Below, one piece after another: positions 49,201 through 58,200 of a stretch of DNA of 64,000 nt (positions are counted from its first letter, which is position 1; the number at the start of each line of letters is the position of its first letter). The notes below the pieces were generated by a model. It did no database searches. It saw nothing but the letters and a program-made list of their open reading frames with translations, and was not told where the DNA came from. The translations under genes were made by a program, and so were the position numbers. The stretch comes from Astropecten irregularis (lineage: Eukaryota > Echinodermata > Asteroidea > Paxillosida > Astropectinidae), in NCBI GenBank assembly GCA_963971285.1, contig OZ020245.1, positions 21,900,983-21,964,982 of the forward strand. Reading direction: 5' to 3'.

Positions 49201-52200
49201 ATGCATTGAATTCGGACTTTGCTAAAATGCACCAGTGTGTTGAAAAAAAAAAAGACGACTTGTCTTCTCGCAGGATAGATGGGATATATTCAGCCATCTG
49301 TTGTTCACGAGGTCGTTGTGTATTTTTTAAATTATATTCGAGTGTTGAGGCCTAAGAAGCATGCACAAGATGTACCAGCAGAAATTGCTACTTAACTGGC
49401 CAGCACGTATGCTGGAGTGGTCGGGTCACAAGGTGTAAACTGCGTAGTGCAGAGATCAGCGGCTGCACAGGAGTTGACCCAGCTGCCTGTTCCTTGAACT
49501 TATGGTCTTTGTGGACAATTACACAGGCTGTTGGGTTGAGGCCTTGCCGTACTGTTCCAAGTGCTTGCACAAGGCTCTCTGTCACAAATTGCCATTGCGC
49601 ATCTCCGAGTAAGATTATGGCACCAGCATACATTCAGGAACTTGTCGAGCTGAAATCATCTTCACGTTATCATTTGTGAAGTTCTGAAGACCGCACATTA
49701 CTAAAATACCCATCTGGGAAATCAAAGATTACACTTGGTGCCAGGGCATTTATGTATGCTGCTCCCAAACTGTGGAATAATCTTCCCGTTTTTGTTCGGC
49801 AGGCTAACTCTCTAGATCAGTTCAAGACCAGGTTAAAGACCAATTCATTCAATGATAATTAGTTTTTTGTAATGTGCAGTAGAGTATTTTGATATAGTAG
49901 CTGCGCAATATAAATGTCCTATATTAAAAAATTGGTACCCGTCAGCGTAGAGGTGGCAAAATGTTGGACGAGCCTTTTATTTCATTATTAGCGAACCAAA
50001 AACTCCTAGAGTAGCGAACTTAATTACTATTCAGAAAAAAAAACATGAAGAAAAGATGAGCAGTTGAGTGTGAATGAGATTTAAGATTGGATTAGAATTG
50101 CATAATTAATCAGGCAAATAATAAAAGAAGAGAGAAGAAATTGTTATACCAACTTCTTTGCCTTTGTACACTTAAAGGTAAGTACTGGATTGGTTACATA
50201 CCCAAACAGAAAATGTTCACAGATTTACGTATAACTTTCAGGATATGCAGATGGTGCTGGTAGAAACATACTGTAAAAATATTTCCGTCTGAAATGCTGT
50301 TTTTATCCAGAAATTAGTCAAACAAAGACCGAAAACAGTTTTGATCTCTGGGTAAGATCAAAACCATTCTTTGTGTTTTATAAGAAAAAACTTTGTCGAG
50401 TTTCCGCTATTTTCTCGAAACTCAGATCTCAGATTGAGTTCAAATTTTGACAGATATGTTATTTTGTGTATATGTTGGATCAGACAAAGTGTGAGTGCTG
50501 TTCAGTGACCTTTACCAAACATGTTTTATACCTTTATATTAGTATTCCGGGCTCTGTATTCCCAAGGATCCAGTCTTTTAGCCAGAAGGACTGAATGAAG
50601 TCCTTATATTTATGGATACAATAATTATATCACCCTTTTTCATCTCTGCATTCTCACAAACAGGAGAGGCTCCTCCCAAAGAGGCCACACCCACCCCGCC
50701 CAAGGCAGCCACACCAGCAGCTGAAGCCCCGGCCACCCCTCCACCTCCTCCTCCATCCCCTCCACCAGCACCACCTTCGGCAGCGGCAGGGACCATTCCT
50801 ACAACGCCGCCCCCCGTGCCGCCCATGCCGACTTCACCCATGACTTCCAAGCCAGGTAGGAACATTGTAACATTGTCGGTTTAAAGGTAGTATCATACTT
50901 TGGTTAGAGACCAAAACAGAAATGTTCACAGATTTACGTATAACTTACAGTGTATGAAGATGATGGTGGTAGAAACATAATGTTAACATTTTTCCGCCTG
51001 AAATGGTGTATTTATTCAGAAATTAGTAAAACAACGACCAAAAATAAAGATCAAAAATAAAAGAGAAAATACTTAAGAAATACTGTGGCCGTTTTTTGCT
51101 GTTTTCTCAAATAGTTGGCAACGTATGGGACTGAAATTTTCATAGATGTCTTTTACTGTATCTTCCTTGATATTTTTGCCCACGAATCTGTATTTCTTTG
51201 ACAAAAACCAAAGTATGATACTACCTTTAAGGAATGAATTGAGGGTTGTGCGTTGCTGCATCTTTCTTTCTGTTCCCCATAAATTAACAAGCTTCTCCCC
51301 CGGCTATTCTGAGACGACATTTGTAAACCATCACCCTTTGTCAAATGAGATTTAAAAGTTTGCATGGTGGATAAGACTTGAAGCTATGCATGGTGGAAGT
51401 ACTAAAAGGAAGGCAGGTTTGGCATGACACCATGTAATCTCTTCCGTGAGAGTGTGTGGTTCTGGTTCTGGTTCTTCTCAGAACTACGCACTCTCACAGA
51501 AGAGATTACATGGTGTCACCACAAACTACCTTCCTTTCTGCATGGTGGGTTCACGATGTGGGATATTTGCGTTGACACCTTGTATTAGATTCTGGGTGTG
51601 GCTCTGAGATGAGCCGGTTACTCAACGTTTTGATAGTGTGTGCTCTGCCCGATGTCAGGAGACACTCTGCCCATCCTCTGAGAACACACACCCGAGACCT
51701 TGAGTTACCAGCTCTTCTCAAAGCCACACTCTCAGACTTCTCATACACTTCTCAGAGCCACGTCTCAAAAGAGTATAATACATGATGTCACTGCAAATAT
51801 TCCACACCATTCATGCCCTTTGTAACAATGAGTCCATCCGAGGGTTGTTTATGTCTGAAAAAGGTTGGTATTGTTACATCAAGCTTCCCAGAAAAGCTAT
51901 CCATCCGAAAATGAGTTCTTATATAGACATGTGGGGGCTGATGGGACACTGGTCATCCTTGAAGAGGAGTCAGGTTGGGGTAGTGGTTCTTTCCTCGCCT
52001 TTCACCTCTGGCGGATCGGGTTCAAATTCTGCTCGGTCCACAAGTGGATTGGGTTTCATTCCCTACCCGATTCTGTTGGTTTTTACCCAGAATGTTACTT
52101 TTGGGGATTCCTCCCACCTCTAAAAACTGTATCTTCTTATCATCTTTCCATAATAGGTTTCATCAGGCTTTCGAGCTACAGTGCCTAGGGCACTTTTGAG

Positions 52201-55200
52201 GAATCCTTGGTTTCATTACCAGAAATTAATAATGATAATAATAATAATAAAGAAATGCTCCCTTGTGTCTTACGGTCCATTTTTGAGGGATCATTAACAG
52301 CCATCTTTTCTTGACTTATATTCAGCTGCATCTGTGGCTCCTCTGGCTTCACCTGCTGCTGGTGCCGGGCCGGGGAGTGAGGCTTTCCCTGCTGCAAGGA
52401 CAGAACAAAGAGTAAGGAACCAGACCCCTGACAGAGTTTTTGTATTCAACATAAATAATCATCAAATAACCACAAGGGAAACTGACTGAAAATTAAAGTC
52501 ACTGAATACACAACAAAGATAATTGACTATTTGGGACACCACCAACATAGGGCTGGATAGCTCAGTTGGTAGAGCACCTAGCCTGTACGGTATTCAGGAG
52601 GTCGCCGGGTCGAATCCCGCCCATGTCAATTTTTCTTTGTTCACTTTTCAATGACTTAACATAAATAACATAGAGACGTCTGACGTGGATACCAAAACCA
52701 ACACAACAACGTTTTAAAAAAGAACATTTTTTTAAACCGCCTAGGATGTTTGGACTGAAACTTTTTGATTTTGTTCCACCTGAAATAAAATACTGAATAG
52801 TCCGAAGCTACCAGCCTACCATACTTAGACCTTTGATTTTGCTCTTCTGCTCTCATCCAAAGGCTGGATACACTGCTTTAGACTACCACGTTTATTACAT
52901 CTACTAGTTACAACTTTATATTCAGCTTGGAGTCCCTGAATTAAAATTTAGAAAAACATCTTTAATAGTTAATATGCATTATATACACGTATATATTTTT
53001 TTAATATGGCAGGGGTTCCAGTGTAGTGCAGTATTTTTTTTATTGTATTCATCCCATAGACCATACGAGGTAGATAAAAAAGACGATGTTAAAAATAGGT
53101 TCAGCCACTGAGCCATTGGAGTCTAATAATAGCTAAGATACATTCAACAGATGGCTATTAAAAGCTGAGAAACAGCTGCCGCATGTCATCTAGGAAGAAC
53201 CCACAAAATGTAATTGCTACATTTCTGCATAGGATGGCCCTACTTGATGCGATACTTTGTTGGAGGCTCAGTTACATAACACGCATGCAGTGGGTTTTTT
53301 TTTCCTCCTCTACTGCTATTAAAATGAAATGATGCAGAACACAAAGTACAAGTCATCTTTTTCTGTAGTGACTGATACCAACTCACCTCTGAACTTTGCC
53401 CCCGGGGTTTAATACAAACCTGCTAAGCACACAATCTCAATTTCAAGTTTAATACAAGCAGTGTACACGATGTTTAATTTTTTGTGACTGAAATATTAGA
53501 TACATTTTGTTTGATGCTTACAAGCTTGGTGAAATTGTCTCTGGCTCTAGTGCGAGATAATATCTCTTCCTTTCAGCATTCAAACATTTTTACTCTTTCT
53601 TTATTGGGTGAATTTGTGGAAACAATATTGGGATTCATTAAAAGAAATCTGTGCATGAATATTTCATTAATTCCAATCGCGTGATCGAAACATTTATTTT
53701 AAAAGATACGTGGTTCATTATATGCCATCGTTCAAAAGAAGCTTATCCAGTGAAAACCTTAAATCGTTGACGTTTTATTTCACAGTACACAGGAAATATG
53801 AAATAATAAATGGTTGAAATCGATGCTTAGCCATTTGATGGAATTAGTCAGCTATAAAAAATACTTGTTTACGTACATTTTTTACTTTTTTACATACATT
53901 TAATACATTTTTAATCAGCTCTAAATGTAAGCAGATTACCAAAGTTAGTGGTCTGGTGGTATTTTAGTTGCTAGCCTAGGGGAGGCATAAAAATTCTAGT
54001 TTTTAGTGCCAGCAGTTTTTGGTTTTGACTACAAATCAGCATATAAACCAGCACATCCACCAAGTCCGGCACTCTCTCTCCTGAGGACGACTAGAGCACA
54101 CTAGTCAAAACGTAGAGAATCTACTCTCATCGGTCCTTTTCAGGACCACACATCTTCCAAAAACAGTGTTATGCATGGTGTCTCTTCAACTTTTACTTAT
54201 TCTACAAATCAGTTATTTATGAGGGCCTTTTTGTCAATGCTGTCCAGGTTAAAATGTCTCGGATGCGCTTGAGGATAGCTCAACGGCTGAAGGATGCGCA
54301 GAATACGGCAGCAATGCTCACTACATTCAATGAAATAGACATGAGGTAAGTGTAGTTAGGCGGCCGACCTCTGAGAATTTGTCCAAATTTCACCAAGTCC
54401 ATTTTCTCTATCTGACATCTTCTTGGGTAGAATCCCAACAAAATGAAAGATTTTAAAAACCGGGAAGGTTTTTTGCCTTAGCTCTGCTAAGTTTAACATC
54501 CATAACAGGGGCCGATTTCAATATTAAACGCTTTGTGATCATCGCCAAAGTCCAAATCCATCGCTAAACGGAAAATTAATTGCTACTTTATGTAGCAATG
54601 TATTTGTTCCTGTGCATATTGCACTGAACTTGGCACTTTTGGATTTTATATACCAGAAAAATAGTCTGATTTTAAGCAAAACGAGACTGTTTTGGGGTAG
54701 CATAAATTCTACTGCAAGTACACATTTCAGAAAGTGTGGAAGAATGAGTCCCTACCAGGCATCCTTCAAATAAAACAAGATTACCAACCAAATGTTCAGA
54801 TGCTGGTTATTGCTGTGGACTTGTATTCAGCTATTTTATTTGTGTTGAACATAACATTCGCACAGGGTTTGGGCTGGCGGCTTGGTTTTATCTAGCAAGG
54901 TTGTTTTTTTTGTAGTAAAGCAACATGGTGAAATTGTCCTGTGTGGGCCTAGTTTCAAATCTTGTCCAAAGCTGTGCAGGGCAGACACTAGACCTGAATT
55001 CCATGCCTCTACTTATCACAAAATGCAGCGCTTTGTGATCCTAATTCTTCAATTACTGGGCTAGCTCAGAATTTCTACAATAGCCGTGTAAACGAGAATT
55101 CCTGTGCATGCAAATCAATTCATCCAAAATCCATAGAGTAAGACCTAGTAAGCACAGAATTTCTTCAGCTTCCATAAGCGCCAATCTTGTGATTATGTTA

Positions 55201-58200
55201 AGCAGAGCTGTGACATCGGGCTCAGATAAAAATGATGGCCAAAAAAATATGCAAATGGTGCTGGGAGAAATACAGATATAAAAATCGCTATAAATGATTT
55301 ATATTTGCTGAGTCTTGCTGGTCATTCTACCAGTAAGTTTGTTACAGATTTATTATCCCTTTTAAGTCTAATGCTTAAAATTCCTTAAGTTCATCCATGC
55401 AAGCAGATTTGACATAAAATCAAATCTCCTTTGGTTGTAAATCAATAGCATATGGAATTTATTCTGGCCATATTCTGTGAGGGTTTTTTATATTTGATAT
55501 GTGTAGAGTTTTTTTCGTAGCTGAGGCATGACCTCCTGGGGCCAATTTCATAGAGCTGCTTAGCACACAAAAAATTGCTTAGCACAAAAATAGCTCGCCC
55601 AATGAAACAAACCACCGTTGAAAATTCCATTTGGTATTCATGGTCAGCAAACAACAGCCAAAGACCAATTGCAAGTGATACACAACACACGTAAATTTAG
55701 TTGTTAATCCTGTTTTTACTAAGACAGAAATGTCATGCTTAGCAAATTTTTGTGCTAAGCAGCTCTATGATAGTGGCCCCTGTAGAAGGTAATAGAGTAT
55801 TAAGGTGCAGTGTGAAAAGAGCTGGATCCCAATTGACGGTTACGGCTAGGACTATGACTGAAAGGACTATAGCAGCTCTGTCTGCACTGAAGCATTAAAA
55901 TGTGCTTAGTAACAACGGTTTGCAAAGCCGTAGCCATTAACAAGGATCTGGGACCGGTTTCACTAACGCTTTGCAATCATTGCTGAAGCCCAAATCCATA
56001 GCTAAACGGAGAATTGATCACAAAGTAGCTATCTCCTATCAACTATGATAAGCGATGATCGCAAAATATGACTTTAGTGAAATTGGCCCCCAGGCCTTGA
56101 ATCAATCTCAACTGTGTAACACTGGGGTAGCATATATGAAAAGTTGAGTGGATTGTGGCCGGGCTCAGTACCATGGATTATGGCCGGGCTGGGTACCATG
56201 ACTCGCAGCCTGTCTCGATACAGATTTTGACATCGCAAAAAGCCTGTCACATTTAGCAATTCCGCTCATGAGCGATGTTAATATTCTGTAAGGTTGCACC
56301 AGCACAAAAATATTGCGATATCCCTGAACACATGTAGATCGAGACCAGAAACTTGCATACATATACATATACATGCTACGATTGTTGTAGCATGTTTCAC
56401 ACACGTTTCCCAAACCATAAACATACTTCTTCTTTTTTCAGTTACCGGATATTCAATTATCCGATTTCTCCCACCACTAGTCTCTACTCTCTACCATAAG
56501 ACATGATTTTCTTCAGATATTCTCCTGAGGTGGTCAAGAGAACTGATGAACTTTCTCATTTTTGTCTGATTTCCCCTCCAGCAACATCATAGCAATGCGC
56601 AAGCAGTACAGGGAAGTGTTCCAGAAGAAGTACAACATCAAGCTGGGATTCATGTCGGCTTTCATCAAGGCTTCTGCCCACGCTCTGTCCAGCATGCCAG
56701 AGGTCAATGCGGGTCAGTACTTGCTGCCGGATGGCCACTAGGGGGCGGTGTTCATTAGGATTTTAATCTCTCCCCCCTGACATTTTAATCAAGATTTCAC
56801 TCTCGGCCAGTTGTACTCCAATGGGAGACTTTGGAGAACCGGTCTTCAAGTCAACAGCGCAGGAACACGCACAACAGCGCAGGCGCAAAACAACGCTCTT
56901 GACTTGAAGACCGGTTCTACACATGATCCAGTGCATAGAATAAAAAGCCTGTGAACACGTAAACCACTCCACCCCAATCCAACACACTCAACCTCACCCC
57001 AACTCACCCCACCCCACCCCACACCAGTACCACCAAAGCCCTTCCTCTTGTTGGCACAATTTGTGATACTTGCAGAGTTGTCACAAGTGTCGAGTCAAGT
57101 CATTTTAAAGAAGTGACTTGAGTCAAGTCGAGTCATTTTAAAGAACTGACTCGAGTCGAGTCATTTGCTCACAATGAATGGAGTCGAGTCATTTAGCATT
57201 CGGGACTCAAGTCGAGTCGCCAAAAAATGTGACTCAAGTCGGACTCGATTCGAGTCATTGTCTCAAGTCAGTACAACTCTGGATACTTGATCTATTCATT
57301 TAGGCAGCTATCTGAAGTGTCACTCTCCTCTTGGTCATAACGACTTCTGATGTTTGCTTCTTTCTTTCAGTAATTGATGAAACAGACATCGTATACAGAG
57401 ATTATGTCGATATCAGCGTAGCGGTAGCAACACCAAAGGTATGAAACTTAAACTTGTACCAGTACCAGTTGTCCTCTGTCAGGTTTTGTTACCCGGTTCA
57501 TTTGCCCAGCCCTAGAGTAGGCTGAGCCAGATTTAAGGCTGCTACACAACAGGCTCGCATCTAAGGAAGAATATATTCCAAATGATTCCTGACTTTCAAA
57601 TGACTTGTATATTTCATTTACTCTGTTGCTTGCAGGGATTGGTAGTTCCCGTTCTACGTGATGTCGGTGGGAAAAACTTTGCTGAGATAGAGAAGGCCTT
57701 GAACGAAATCGGTGAAAAGGTAATTGACCAAAGTATATGAGAACTTACAAACAAATCATCAGTCGATTTGAAAAGATTTTGGGATGTCAGGATGGCGTAG
57801 CGGTTCTTTCCTCACCTTTCACCTCTGCGATCCAGGTTCAAGTCTGGCTCCATCCACAAGTGGATTGGATTTTCAGTCCCTACCTGATTCTGCGGGTTTT
57901 ACCGGTACCCAGAATATTACTCTAAAACTGTACCTTCTTCTCATCATCTTTCCATAAAAGGTTTAATCAGGGTTTCGAGCTACAGTGCCTAGTTACCAGA
58001 AATAAATAATAATAAAAGGATTCATGCACTTACTTGAACTTTGTCTCACAGAAGCAGCTTAGATGCACTGATTGTGTTTTTTTTTATCCTCAAAAGATGA
58101 AAGACACTTTCAAATAAATGGTAGGGCCTACTCCTACAATTTGGTAAGATTCACGAAAAAAAAAGCTTTTCACTGAGACATCACATGCAATAAGAATCAT

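Noticed and set aside
50578-50865. Gly/Ala-rich minus-strand frame
   Set aside because: It is the complement of the Pro/Ala-rich DLST exon 8.
52550-52625. Functional tRNA gene
   Set aside because: A- and B-boxes are good, but the acceptor stem does not pair and the same SINE tail is found in other copies.
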